A stretch of DNA of 64,000 bases from Pseudorasbora parva (GCF_024679245.1 NC_090184.1:13839233-13903232); one strand, 5' to 3'; numbered from the stretch's first letter, positions 1 to 11,390 are shown. Numbers and translations: made by a program. The notes: generated by a model from the letters alone, not told the origin.

Positions 1-968
1 TCCACTTCAAGTTTGTGCATGTTGTGGCTTCACAAATACTTTGCTGCATACCTCGGTTGTAACAAGTGGTTATTTCAGTCAAAGTTGCTCTTCTATCAGC
101 TTGAATAAGTCGGCCCATTCTCCTCTGACCTCTAGCATCAACAAGGCATTTTCGCCCACAGGACTGCCACATACTGGATGTTTTTCCCTTTTCACACCAT
201 TCTTTGTAAACCATAGAAGTGGTTGTACGTGAAAATCCCAGTAACTGAGCAGATTGTGAAATACTCAGACCTGCCTGTCTGGCAGCAAAAACCATGCCAT
301 GCTCAAAAATACTTAAATCAGCTTTCTTTCTCATAAGGGCTGTGCAATATTAAAGAAAAATGCAATATGCGATATCTTGTTAAATAATGCGATATTCGAT
401 ACGCGATACAATAGTGTGTAAAATCTATTTAAATTATATTTTAATAAAAGTATTAAACTGAGAAAGAATGTGAAACAAATTGTATCAATCTCATAATTCA
501 TAATCTGCAAAGGTTATTCAGCCAAGAGCACTGAGTGTTTTTCTCTTGTTCTTATGTTGTTGGGAGCAGCAGCTTTACTATATTAGCTGCCTGTCACTTT
601 AAGAGCTCGGATCCTATAGACACTCATTCGGTTTCTCTTTTTAACATCAAGAAAGTCCCATGGGTAACAGTCGCGTGCCCAGTCGATTCTCTGCTATATG
701 CTTCGACCTAAAACGTACACTTTTCACAATGTTGAAGTAACCTATTAAAATCATTGCGATATTGCGTGTCGTTGCGATATGCATATTGCGATATGTACAT
801 TACATTTGCAATATTTCGATAATTTCAGCTCTATTTTTTCATTCTGACAGATTGTCTTGACCAGGACCACACCCCTAAATGCATTGAAGCAACTGCCATG
901 TGATTGGTTGATTAGATAATTGCATTAATGAGAAATTGAACAGGTGTTCCAAATAATCCTTTAGGTGA

Positions 969-972
<4 letters not shown>
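1..972 (-). mobile_element. Tc1-like transposon 5' part, split by a MITE
   Basis: On the minus strand the element starts near 972 with a terminal sequence beginning ACTCACCTAAAGGATTATT. It then reads towards 1, where bases 340 to about 1 encode the N-terminal helix-turn-helix half of a Tc1-family transposase: a start MRKKADL, then motifs such as FEHGMVFAARQAGLSISQS and LLGFSRTTTSMVYKEW. The catalytic half would lie left of the window. The reading is interrupted by the AT-rich insertion at 344-833. Family identity is from recall of fish Tc1 elements. It is probably inactive because it is interrupted. Confidence 0.75.
344..833. mobile_element. AT-rich MITE inserted in the Tc1 element
   Basis: The insert begins near GGGCTGTGCAATATT and ends near AATTTCAGCTC. 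It carries repeated GCGATAT/ATATCGC words at both ends (around 365-410 and 755-800) in inverted orientation. It separates the transposase start from the Tc1 terminal repeat, so it inserted later. It encodes nothing. The ends are approximate and I could not fix a target duplication. Confidence 0.55.

Positions 973-1021
<49 letters not shown>
971..1021. repeat. (TA)n microsatellite, left part
   Basis: About 50 bp of pure TA dinucleotides. It is probably one half of a TA tract that was split by the hAT-like element at 1023-2729. Confidence 0.9.
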
Positions 1022-1025
<4 letters not shown>

Positions 1026-1196
1026 GGGTGTAACGATACGCGTATTCGTATTGAACCGTTCGGTACGAGGCTTTCGGTTCTTGGACTAATTAATTAGATT
1101 TGGAAAATAAAAAAGTGTGTGAATTATAAAATGCGTTCAACAAGGTAGCCCAATAACCAAAACGACATAACAGCCAATGCCCCTGACACCGCCGAA

Positions 1197-1454
1197 GTGA
1201 AAGAAAAAAACAAACAAATATGTTTTAGGCTGCTCAGTCAGGTGCTCGCTTACTCAGTAGGCTACGCGCTGAATGCTCGTGGCAAAATGGCTATTGCGTT
1301 TAACAAACCAGAAATAGAAGATCCTCCAATAACCAACAGGTCTGGTGTTTGGGTGAACTTTGGATTATTTGTAAGCTATGATGGTGTTGGCAAGAGTGAT
1401 GGATTAAAAAACAACGGTTTGTCGCATTTGCTGATGGTACAGCAGCGGGAATAA
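1197..1454 (+). pseudogene. Degenerate BED-finger (hAT transposase N-terminus)
   Basis: An 85-codon open frame contains RSGVWVNFGLFVSYDGVGK, which resembles the start of ZBED/hAT-transposase BED fingers (aromatic V-W-x-x-F-G-F core). The zinc-binding Cys/His part that should follow is lost: after about 1405 the match moves to another frame and the cysteines are not conserved. This is the remnant of the autonomous parent's transposase, not a functional gene. The assignment is from family memory. Confidence 0.45.
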
Positions 1455-1620
1455 TTCATTCCATGTCAATCAACTCATTTACGCCGATAATAAGACGATA
1501 AAAAGGAGAAACAGCCACAAACTATCCCCGCAGCATTTAGACTGACATTTCCAACTTCAAATGGCAAAAGACATCACCGCGGCGAGTGGTCTATTTATAG
1601 CTGCGGATATGAGACCTAAC

Positions 1621-2492
1621 GCCCGTTTCACACACACTCCGTCTGCAGTGCGTGTGCGGTGCGTATTTTTTTCCGTACCCATGTTAACGGATGACAGCTT
1701 TCACACTGCACGCGGATGCGGTCCGTCAGTCCGTTCCAGGAGCGTTGCGTCTGCAGCAGTGCACGGATCGTTTTCGTACCGAGTCTATTTTCTTGCTGCG
1801 CTGCGTTGCTGCATTAAAGTGATAGAACATTGTTCGCATTAAAATAAACATGTACTGACGCGAAAATCTAGTAATTTCACCACAGATGCATATCATTTAA
1901 AATATACTCTTGTTTCAAAGTCAACACATGGCTTTTTTTTCTCAAGTAAAGCAACAAAACGACACCTTTCCTGGCATTAAGGTTAAAAAAATGTGCCATA
2001 ATGCAGAGCACTTGTACTTTCTTGGAGGTGAAAAGCAAAGTTCTTTTTGACCTGCAGGATTTCTTTTAAAAGGGTGTAAAAACGAAAGATAAGAGGAGAG
2101 TCGACTGTTTTTGAATAGACTATTGTAAGTTTCTAATTTAAAATGTTTGTGATTTAAGGCTATAACTTATGTTTAAATGTTTTGCCACTTGTGTGAGCTG
2201 AATCTAAAGTATATAAATATGAATAAATGAGTTTAATAAAATGTTGTTTAAATGTAGTAGGCTACGTAACCTGACTTCTATTAAAGAGTAAACAAAGAGA
2301 ATTGGAATTCTGACGAGGCATGTTCAGTAAAAACTTTTGGATTTTAAATAAAAAATAATGAATAAATGCTGTGTTTGTGGTACGCAACAGCGGATCAGTT
2401 GCGGACTGCAAACGCAGCATGTGTGAAAGCACTACAGGGTGTGGGGCTCCTGCAACGCACACGCAACGCAACACGCACCGCACACGCTAATG
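1621..2492. repeat. Possible nested inverted-repeat element
   Basis: The stretch at 1621-1663 (CGTTTCACACACACTCCG and GTGCGTGTGCGGTGCG) has partial inverted matches at 2450-2490 (CGCACCGCACACG). This suggests a second MITE inside the hAT-like element. The termini are imperfect and I could not fix boundaries. Confidence 0.35.
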
Positions 2493-2726
2493 TAAAGAGC
2501 TAATGTCTTATTCCTGTAACTACATAGAAGATGGGTAAAGTATAGCTCCATCATTGTTCAATGTAAAAAAAAATTATACTTTGTTAGTTTTAATAAAAAA
2601 AATAATAAAAAAGGTAATTTATCTGCCAATTTTTTCTTTTTGCTGTATCTAAAACATACCGAACCGAACCGTGACACAAGTGTATCGTATCGAACCGAAC
2701 CGTGAATTTTGTGAACCGTTACACCC

Positions 2727-2729
<3 letters not shown>

Positions 2730-2800
<71 letters not shown>
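2730..2800. repeat. (TA)n microsatellite, right part
   Basis: About 70 bp of TA dinucleotides directly abutting the right end of the hAT-like element. See the left part at 971-1021. Confidence 0.9.
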
Positions 2801-2806
<6 letters not shown>

Positions 2807-3094
2807 TATATAAATTGTATATAAGATAAAGTATGTTGCAGTGCTGAACAAACTCTTCATGTTCCTTAAAATAAACCTCATGTTGTTTATGCAGAATGTA
2901 AATTCTTATTTAACACATTTATTTTTTCATACTCCAAACATTTCTTAATGCTTTATTTTAAAATTCCCTCAAAAAAAGCCTATTGGATGTTATAATACGT
3001 ATCAGATTGCATAACCAGTTATCACATTTGGTCAAAAATGTATCAGAAAATCGATGACCGCAATTCATAGCGCACATCATGTTGTCTCTGGCTT

Positions 3095-3246
3095 AGTTGG
3101 GGACACTTAATATTCAATATTATTGACTCTACTGTATTGATCTGACTGTACTAACTCTGTTGTATGAGAACTGAACTGAGATCGATGATGACATTATTTA
3201 TATATGTTTTTAAGCGCTATATAAATAAAGGTTACTTGACTTGACT
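3095..3246 (+). repeat. Retroposon 3' tail
   Basis: It contains TTAGTTGGGGACACTTAA and ends GCGCTATATAAATAAAGGTTACTTGACTTGAC. That is the 3' end typical of abundant fish SINE/LINE copies with a (CTTGA)n tail. Related copies occur at 11065-11385, 60330-60480 and, inverted, 30212-30400. Confidence 0.65.
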
Positions 3247-4560
3247 TGGTATCAAGGACTCTATGGCATGTTTGAGTAAACTATCTTCTTGTGTTGTCAT
3301 TTCGAGCAACTTGAACTTGAAAAGAGAATCTTGCTAAACAAGAAAAAGTCAAGTTTATGGCAGCTTACTCGAATAACATGCATTTTGTTTTTGCATACTT
3401 GCATGAAGTGTTTCTGGCTGAAGGCTCTTTTGTCAAGGCCTTTTTGTTACGCAATGAGGGTTTCAGCAATGACTGATCTTTTTTTATTGTAAACTGATTG
3501 CTTTTTTGGGAGAGTTGCATGTCAGATCAATGATGGAATAACCGAATGCACAGGTGCAACTATCTGAGGAACTCCTCATTAGAGCTGCATGGTTAAAGCT
3601 TTCTTTTCCCTCCGATAGTGACTCCTCTAGACACTGCAGTGTTTACCTGCCATTTTAAAGTACGCTAATTCAATGAACTTAGTTCTATGCTATTTAAAGT
3701 CGGCTGTAAGCGCGTCTGGAGCGGGCAACAGGAAATGATGCATTTCAAATTTGGGAAATCCTCTTGAGAGATAAAATGAAGGAAGTTTCCACTGGCCTCC
3801 CCACCCTTCAAATTCAGTGGAACCAAGAAAACAAAGATAGTGAACAAAAGTCCATAAAAGGTCTTTATAAGATCAAAGTAACACTGAATTGCATCAGATG
3901 CAATTCTGTTCTGGGCCCTGTCAAATTCACTAGAATCAATGAGGCTCTGCTCTGCTGCTCCATCCATTTATTTCACCGGCTGTGCAGTCAAATTCTCTTG
4001 ACCTGATTTCACTGCATGCTTGACTGACTGTGGAAGGGAGTGGTTAGTGTTTTCACTTTTTTAGTGGCCATTGCATGAAAGAGACAAAAACAAATGAAAC
4101 TGTGCAACATGTAGCACAGTATGTTTTAGACAACCTGCAGATACACTGGCAGTGGTCTGCCTTCTATTAGAGTTCTCAAATGAACATCGGAAAGTCTTGT
4201 ACCTTACTATTCTGCAATGAGTTGACCGAAGGACTGAAGTGAATCACACTTGTGGTTATAATATAGCAGACCACGGGCACATATCTGTGACACTGATAAA
4301 ACTGGTCTTTTTTGTAGCAACCAGTGTTATTAGGAAGTAGATACAGATATCTTTAAATATGTTGTGTAACATTTAGTCATTCTGTGGCCGTTTTTTTTAA
4401 AAACTGTTTATTTACTAAAACCTTTAGCGGGGTGTGAAGTAACAAAATACAAATACTTATGTTACTGTAATTAAGTGTTTTTTTTAATCAGAAATTGTAC
4501 TGGACAAAAAAACTAAACTTTTAATAGTCTCCTTACCACATATTATTGGTCAGGAAATTA
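3247..4560. other. Stretch without a recognised feature
   Basis: AT-rich DNA. The open frames (for example 3665-3967 on the minus strand and 3764-4006 on the plus strand) overlap each other and show no domain. I see nothing that supports a gene. Confidence 0.5.
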
Positions 4561-4569
4561 GCAAAATGT

Positions 4570-4747
4570 AAAGCAAAAAGAAAAGGCACTACTCAAAAAG
4601 CAACAGCTGTCTCTGAAAAACATCAAAGACAGAATGAAGTTTTTGGCAGAGTGTGAGAAGTTTGGTTCAGAGTGGTTCAGAAGAGTTGTGTGGAGCGATG
4701 AATCACAATGGAACACAAGTTGATGCTCCAGAGTGGTGTCATCGGGC
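4570..4747 (+). pseudogene. Tc1-like transposase fragment (DDE region)
   Basis: The frame around 4660-4710 reads EWFRRVVWSDESQW, matching the second-half W-S-D-E-S motif of Tc1-family transposases, which carries the first catalytic Asp. It stops at the insertion boundary near 4748. A possible continuation (GGRGVIVWG, about 8330-8360) lies beyond 3.5 kb of inserted DNA. It is a dead fragment. Confidence 0.55.
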
Positions 4748-4748
4748 T

Positions 4749-5215
4749 AGGGGTGTCGAAATGAATCGTTTCTAGTAGAGATGCCACAATGCTCAGTAAA
4801 ATATTGAACCGTTCGGTACGGCATTCACGGTTCAATACGCGCTTGTGAATTGCGTTTTTTCTGGTTTTGCATTGAATTAATTATTTTTCTACAAATTCTA
4901 TCATTTGCCTCCATCCCAATATACTGAACAACAATATACATTCACATCACACATTAGTTATACTGACGGAACAGTATAGTTATTCACAATCACAAAAGTT
5001 TATTATTTGTATGCGCTTTAAAGCCGGTTAAACATTTCATTTGCGTGCTTATGCACAGTTTTAACATGCGCTTTTTCGAGCGCGAGCACTAAACGCCTGT
5101 CAAACACGTGATTACTGGACTCTGGTCATACTGTGTTAATACTGTCGAATACACACAAGTTTAACATACATTAACACAGTCAGTTATGTCTACAGTGCTA
5201 GAACTGCGCTAGACT
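4749..5215 (+). mobile_element. Left end of a hAT-like element
   Basis: It begins AGGGGTGTCGAAATGAATCG and has ATTGAACCGTTCGGTACG at 4802-4822, matching the subterminal region of the element at 1023-2729. It is interrupted by a LINE 3' end at about 5220. A matching right terminus (CGAACCGAACCGTGGG...CGTCCCTA) is at about 7736-7776, inside another element, so the mosaic is not simple nesting. Confidence 0.55.
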
Positions 5216-5219
5216 GAAG

Positions 5220-5526
5220 CGTAGAGGTGAGCGTGCATTTGCGGTAGCAGGGCCACGACTCTGGAATACCCTGCTTTTAGAGATCAGGCTGGCCCCTACC
5301 CTGTCTATTTTTAAGTCACTGTTAAAAAAATTTCTATTTACTTTAGCGTACTGATTACCCTGATGTGTTTGACTTTTAAAAGTTGTGCTTTTTATTTTTT
5401 ACTCTCTTCTGGTTTTATTTTTATGTATGTATGCTATTCTTGACCTTCTGTAAAGCACTTTGGTCAGCCTGGGGGCTGTGGGAAATGTGCTATATAAATA
5501 AAATTGAACTTGAACTTGAACTACAG
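5220..5526 (+). pseudogene. 5'-truncated LINE: ORF2 C-terminus and 3' tail
   Basis: From 5226 the plus strand encodes the C-terminal signature of fish CR1/L2/Rex-group ORF2 proteins (AVAGPRLWNTLL, then LAPTLSIFKSLLKKFLF and a stop near 5352). A short 3' UTR follows, then CTATATAAATAAAATTGAAC with a repeated (CTTGAA)n tail at 5500-5520. It is a normal 5'-truncated, non-functional retroposon copy inserted in the hAT-like DNA. Confidence 0.75.
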
Positions 5527-5610
5527 TGAAAGTAAAATCGCATGTGTCTGTATATTAGATGCACGCAGGTCTTTAATTGACAGCAGCGCAGCCTAGTGAA
5601 CACACTGTCC

Positions 5611-5790
5611 TTAAAGGGACAGTTGACCTCTAAAATGATGTATTATTTACTCACTCTAATACTGTTCCAAAACCTGTATTCATTTCTCAATGAAAGAGTT
5701 TTTTTAATAACAACAAAAGACAGAGAAAATCACTGACTGCTCTTGACTGAAAAACTACTACAGTAGCTAAGAATCAATGTATATTTTATA
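5611..5790 (+). repeat. Fragment of TTAAAGGGATAGTTCACC-type MITE
   Basis: It starts TTAAAGGGACAGTTGACC and continues with the diagnostic 'tattatttactcactct ... gttccaaaacctgtat' pattern. The same family is fuller at 41514-41826, 48219-48566 and 52696-53019. Only the left half is present here. Confidence 0.6.
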
Positions 5791-6054
5791 GTTAAGTCTA
5801 TGTAGTGTTTTATTTTTAAATTTATTAAATACATTTCACACTTAAATGCTGCTGTACAGCTCTGAGCTGCCAGTGTACATCTTTATATATATTTATTTTA
5901 TATTACACTGGGAATGTGTACAATTTTTTTTAAGTTTAAGTAAGGTTTTTCAAAAGGTGTTTTTTCAAGCAATCTCAAGGTATTATTGACTATAAAGTAC
6001 CGGTATATGAATAATGCAGTGCTAACTGACAGCCTTTTTAATGTTTAGTATCGT

Positions 6055-6185
6055 CTGCTCACTAAGGCTGCATTTATTTAATCAAAAATAAAGTTACAAC
6101 AGTAATATTGTGAAATATTATTACAAATTAAAAAACCTATTTTCTATCATAAAATTGGCAAATATAGGGTAAAAATATTATAGAT
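6055..6185. repeat. Abundant cyprinid interspersed repeat fragment
   Basis: The text 'ctgctcactaaggctgcatt', then 'gtaatattgtgaaatattat', belongs to a family also seen at 24950-25265, 36700-36790, 37560-37690, 38815-39150, 39590-39680 and 49915-50130. It is non-coding. Confidence 0.65.
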
Positions 6186-6193
6186 ATTAGTGG

Positions 6194-8149
6194 TTAAAGG
6201 TGGGGTAAGTGCTTTCTGGTAACCGTTGTTGTTATTTTAAATCAACAAAACAAACACGCCCCTATCCCTAAAAAGGGTCTCGGTCCTATTTTTGATAGCT
6301 CCACCCTACACACACGTAACCCAGGCAACGACTATAGCAGAATCTGTGTGTTACTAATACCAGGTCAAATATTCAATGAAAAAGTGAATATCCATCACAA
6401 AAACACAAACAGTTCTCATGAACAACTCGATAGAAAGTTGTTCATTAACATGAGCCGACAGCCCAACTAATGAACAACATATTACAATTATGACAAGATT
6501 AGAGTTATAGCGATCACAAAAACACAAACAGTTCTCATGGCAACTCGATAGTACACAAGCTCGATAGTCCAGCTAACGAAATATTACAATTATGACCAGA
6601 TAAGGGTTCTATAGATCATGAAAAGAGAAAACAAACATATATTAGGAGTATATTATCTTACTTGTAGGACACATTTTGTGAGCTGACGCTTGAAACAGTC
6701 AGTGAGGAGATTTAGACGCTCCATACAGTGATTGGAAATTAATGGGTCTTTATCATCGCTGAAGTGAGTGACAATACAGTCGCAAATGAACAAACAAGCG
6801 AACATGACACACGAGCATATTCAAGCAAAAGCCAGCGTATATTAGTTTGCGGCTAATGTCCGTCCTGTGTGACTCGTGTGTTTTGAATAATGACCTGCAC
6901 TGAGCCTCTCTTCTCACCATCAATAGTAGACACGCCCCTTACCTGCTGATTGGCTACAAGTTTGTTATTGGACTTGGCCTGAGTCCGTTTTGTAAAACGG
7001 CTTTGAAATAGCTAGGCCTGTCGCGATAGTCGATAAATCAATTAAACGCACGATAAAAAAAATGAGCTTGATAATTTTTCCGGCCGCGATAATTGCCATA
7101 TGCATTCTTTTTTGTTTTCCTCGTCTCTCTCGTTGACTGAGCGCGCCTCGTCCGTTTGGGGAGGTGTTTATACTCGACGCGCAGACCGGGTGCGGCGTGA
7201 TGAGACGTCATTCTCGGCCAGCAGATTCGTCTGGAACTCATGGCTCTTCGGTTGCGGAGCCACACGCATAGTTACGAAGTTTGACGTGCACAACGGCAAG
7301 CAAAATGGGGTCTCGCGCAACGTCATTTTTGCCGCGCGCATCCTTGCGCTCGAGCGGACGCGTCGTGTATAAACGATGCTTAAAGCTACACTGAAGTTTT
7401 ATAAACGCAAGTTAATTCTTCAGTTCAATCTTTGTGTGCTAAAAAGGCACAAAAGTTCCTCTAGAGATAGCAAGACACATTCTCCTTTTTTTGCCAAATA
7501 AATGAAAAGCATGTCATCAATGTTCTTCTCTCTTGCTATATCAAAATATCACTTTCCTCAGAGATGGTCAAATTCAGTTTGTGCATGATTAGGCTATGAT
7601 ATAATTTTAAAAAAAATACTGTATCCTAAATTGTGGATAATTAATATATCATATGCTGCAGTACATTTCTGGATTAAAAGAAAAATAACAACAAGAACCG
7701 TACAGAACGGAAAACCGTGACCCTAAAACCATGATACGAACCGAACCGTGGGTTTTGTGAACCGTGTCGTCCCTAATATGCACCTAAAACACAATCATCC
7801 GTTGCAGTTTTTATCCATTTTATTTATTGTTTTTGGTTCTTATTTAAATGCATTTTTTTAAACAGACTGAGAGTCCATGCTTTTATTGTTTTTGGTTGTT
7901 TTGTTCATTTATTGTGGTTATTTAAAATGTTTTCCATTTTTAGTGTTAAGTAGTCTTTAGAAAATAAAGTTTATTGATCTTTGAAAGGTTTACCTGCATT
8001 TTTATGCCATTATCATTATTTTAGATGAAAATGGTCTCAGAACGACAATATTATCGTTTATCGCAACAATTTCTTGGCCAATTGTCATTCTTGTCCAGCA
8101 AAATTTGTTATCGTGACAGGCCTAGAAATAGCACTTATCCCACATTTAA
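6194..8149. mobile_element. TTAA-flanked element (GGTGGGGTAAGTGC type)
   Basis: The left end is TTAAAGGTGGGGTAAGTGC at 6194. The right end, GCACTTATCCCACATTTAA, ends at 8149. The termini are inverted and each abuts TTAA, the target of piggyBac-type transposases. A related element is at 18750-20101. The 7013-8124 hAT insertion lies near its right end. It has no transposase. Confidence 0.6.
7013..8124. mobile_element. hAT-type non-autonomous element with 8-bp TSD
   Basis: The left end TAGGCCTGTCGCGATAG and the right end ATCGTGACAGGCCTA are inverted repeats. The 8-bp direct repeat GAAATAGC flanks the element exactly (7005-7012 and 8125-8132), which is the hAT hallmark. The interior includes a GC-rich block (7130-7370) and, at about 7380-7780, sequence resembling the right end of the other hAT-like family in this window. 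No intact transposase is seen. Confidence 0.85.
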
Positions 8150-8425
8150 TGTTCAGTAGTGCATTTGATATCTTACTGAATTAAAATCAAGAGATGAGAT
8201 AAAATAAATCTGTCACAAATTTAGACAAAGTATTTTTGACATTTCTGTCCCCCTCAGTTCTGCAAAGATGGCTACACCCTTGATCGTAAGCTTAGTGTGA
8301 AATTTAACAAATGCCTCTCTAACACATTGGAACATGGAGGAAGAGGTGTCATTGTGTGGGGTCATAATGAGGTGTCATCTTTAGCTGTTGGTATCAGTAA
8401 ACTATTTCAATGTGAAAAGTCAAGT
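8150..8425 (+). pseudogene. Possible continuation of Tc1 transposase fragment
   Basis: The frame around 8297-8410 reads EHGGRGVIVWGHNEVSS, resembling the GGGSVMVWGCFS segment of Tc1 transposases. It stops where the TTAA element begins at 8426. It may be the downstream part of the fragment at 4570-4747. The match is short. Confidence 0.35.
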
Positions 8426-8919
8426 TTAAAGGGGTCATATAATGCCATTTTTATGATTCTTAATGCCATTTTTATGATTATGTGATTCTTTAGTGTCTAA
8501 ATGAAAACTTTGTAATATACTCTAATTAAACACTCTCATTAGTATTGTAAGAAAGCACTCATTTTACCTGGTCAAAAACAGCTCTGTTTTCACCAAGCCA
8601 TTTCGGTGCATACCCCTTTAAATGAAGAATGACAGAGGGGCGGCCAAGGGGGTAATCTAGCACTCGGAAAGCGTACCACCCATATGGGCGGCCATTGCTA
8701 ACCAAGCCATCACCTGCTGTTAGCATCCCATTGACTCCCATTCATTTTTGCGTCATTTTGACAGTGAATAACTTTACATCTGAGGCATTTAAAGACTCCA
8801 TTTGTCCATTGTTTATTTCTAAAGAAACACGACAATGTATAAAAGGCTCCATTAACTTGTATCTTACACTATCGCCCTGTAGAAGCTGTTTTAAAAAAAA
8901 ATATGGAACAAGATGACAG

Positions 8920-9237
8920 TGAAACGCAGTTCGTAGATGGGAAGGAAGGAGGCGGGAACCGGCGAACATTCAACAACTTTTATTAAATAAACACAACGAA
9001 AGTAAACACGGGCAGCCCCTCACGGACAAGTGCCTGCAAACACATAACAAAACATAAACAAAAACTCAACGTAAAGTCCAGGCCTGGTTATCTCTCGTCT
9101 TCCACTGTCTTTGTTCCTCCTTTTATACTCCCGTCACTCCGCCGTGGTGAGACGAGTCCGGTGTGTTGCGCAGCTGGCGCTCATTATCACTCACCACCGG
9201 CCCACTCTCACGGTCCCTCGCCTTGCTGCTTGCCACA
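8920..9237. mobile_element. Solo LTR, same family as 61147-62545
   Basis: It begins TGAAACGCAGTTCGTAGATG and ends GCTTGCCACA, so it has TG...CA ends. It matches the two LTRs at 61147-61517 and 62175-62545 over most of its length. The 5-bp direct repeat GACAG flanks it (8915-8919 and 9238-9242). No internal region is present, so it is a recombined solo LTR. It carries one hairpin unit (GGGCAGCCCCTCACGGAC...) where the full LTRs carry two. Confidence 0.85.
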
Positions 9238-9911
9238 GACAGCTCCAACGAAATTCGACATTTAAGGCTAAACAGGACGTTTCTGAATGGTTGGTTAACG
9301 TAATGTCACTTTGATCTATCTGGCAGGGTAATGTTAGCGCGAATGCTATGTGTTTACTGATTAGTTCATTGACAGATTGATGTTACACCAAGGCCAATAA
9401 AACCTTTTTTTCTTTTAATGTCGGTTTGTCAGTGATACGTAATGTTATCTATGCATTGTAATAACTGTTACAACACGATTTATTTTTAGTCAGTAACAGA
9501 CACCTTTATAAACCATCTGCATAATTAAGCTTAGTGTTAACTTACCACATCCACGTTAACTTTAAAACCAGCGTACACAGTTTGTAATAACACAATAACC
9601 ATAACGTGTTGTTCATTATAAACGTGGGATTATGAATTATATTGAAAACATCATACATAGAAAGCATGCCGTAATTTAACGTTACCCTGTAAAGTTTAGC
9701 TGCAGTTTATCGTGAAGCGTTTCAACTTCTTGTGGAGGGGCAGCATAAACACGAAGAGCTGGTACAGATCTTTATTCAGGAGCAGCTGAATTAAATGTTC
9801 GGATTTAGGAACATCAGAATGACTGCTGTGTTCATTATTACACCCAAGAACAGACACCTACAATCGCCCAGCGTCTCTACTTATACAATGGCGGACTGTA
9901 ACAACCATAGT

Positions 9912-10684
9912 AGAGGATGGATACCCGACCCAAGCTCGACGGGTCCCGAGGGTACACGGTTTGTTTTTGTGATTAAAATAAATGTAAAATATTACCCTTA
10001 CATCCGTCTTCCTGTGTGCGGAAATTTGTTTACCGGTATGTCGCTGTGACAACAACGCGCAACACGTGCGTGCATATCGCCCGCGGCATCCTTGTCATTC
10101 CAGCCAGCAGCAGTAGCAATGAACTTCAGCGCTGCTGGCTGGACCGTCGAGAAGAGGAGGACAGCCTTGAAGCCATCTATTGATGATGCAATCCTTTTTC
10201 TGCATAAAACCTTGATTAGCCTAAACTTTGATGGAGAGATTTATTAAATAGATCTTTTAATCTATTTATTAAATAGATTAAATAGATAGACTTTCAGTTC
10301 AATAAGCATTTCAATTGTGTTACGTTAATGTTTTGTTCTGTTAGCTTGGGCCATTTTTAGTAGACCTTTGTTCATTTCATTTCAGTTGGCTATTTGATTG
10401 GGCTCTGTGTAATGTTTGATGCCCCATGTGCGTGCTGATGCCCTCGTCTGTAAACATTTCAGAATGCCTTCCTACAGTTGCTTAATAAAAGCGGGCTTTC
10501 CACACAAACAAACGTAGCTACATGTGTCATTAGTATATGAGGGAAAAAGATTTTAACTGTTGGGCTCGGGTCGGGCTCGGCCATAGATATCTTAATGCCT
10601 GTCGGGCTCGGGTCGGATTCGGGTACTGCTCTGTCAGACGTGGGCGGGGCTCGGACAGAAAAATGCAGCCCGATCCGCACTCTA
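9912..10684. mobile_element. Possible inverted-repeat element, TCGGGTCGGG motifs
   Basis: At 9921-9955 the strand reads ACCCGACCCAAGCTCGACGG. Around 10563-10625 the inverse theme GGGCTCGGGTCGGGCTCGG is repeated. The pair suggests termini of a MITE nested in the TTAA composite. The boundaries are uncertain. Confidence 0.4.
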
Positions 10685-11064
10685 GACCATGGACATCATA
10701 TATATTTGAAACTTATATGATGTCTATGGTAACGACGACAGCTTGAGCTCACGCAGGGCGGGTCTAAGATGAAACGCAGCTTGTCAGTCGTGGGAGGGGC
10801 GTCCGATCGTGTGAAAAACACTTGATGGATTTTTATCATTATAGGATGGTTGTGTACAGGCACTGCCAACACACATTTCCATACAATCAGCTTGCAAAAG
10901 TGCATGTACCATTATATGACCTCTTTAAGGTCAAGTTGTTTACGAGCAGACAATATACAACATTGGCAGGCATTATGCAAATGTAGAGATGCAGAACCAT
11001 CACCCAGCGGGATTCAAAATACAAATGTCTCGTTTAGGCAGTTCAGAGTCAATTCTTTCTTTTG

Positions 11065-11390
11065 GGAGACAATTGGCACCCCGACTCAGCCTGGTTTTTC
11101 CCCAAGGTTTTTTCCTCCACTCTGGCCCTGAAGTTGTTTTGGTTCCTTGCCACAGTTGCCTTTGGCTTTTGGCTTGCTCAGTTGGGGACACTTAAAATTC
11201 AACTATATTACTGATCTGCCATCTTTGACACTATATGATAACTGAAATGAGCTGTATGACATCACTGTTTTCTCCAGAGCGGCTGTACAGCCGAATCAAA
11301 TTCCGTTGCATTATTTTCCTGTTAACACTGTGAAGCTGCTTTGAAACAAACATTGTAAAAAGCACTATATAAATAAAGGTGACAATAACT
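11065..11390 (+). repeat. Retroposon 3' tail, longest copy
   Basis: It runs from GGCACCCCGACTCAGCCTGG through GCTCAGTTGGGGACACTTAA and GTGAAGCTGCTTTGAAACAA to AAGCACTATATAAATAAAGG. This is the fullest copy of the SINE/LINE-tail family in the window. Confidence 0.7.

Larger units (their letters stand above)
1023..2729. mobile_element. hAT-like transposon with TAGGGGTGTAACG termini
   Basis: The left end TAGGGGTGTAACGATACG and the right end CGTTACACCCCTA are inverted repeats. Subterminal GAACCG/CGGTTC motifs follow on both sides (1056-1080; 2658-2715). Both flanks are TA repeat, so any target duplication is hidden in the microsatellite. The interior holds a decayed BED-finger remnant and a possible nested element. 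No intact transposase is present. Confidence 0.75.
8426..10928. mobile_element. TTAA-flanked composite (GGGGTCATATAATGCC type)
   Basis: The left end is TTAAAGGGGTCATATAATG at 8426. The right end, CATTATATGACCTCTTTAA, ends at 10928. These inverted termini at TTAA define one element that has been filled by later insertions: a solo LTR (8920-9237) and probably a GC-rich inverted-repeat element (about 9912-10684). There is no gene inside. Confidence 0.6.
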
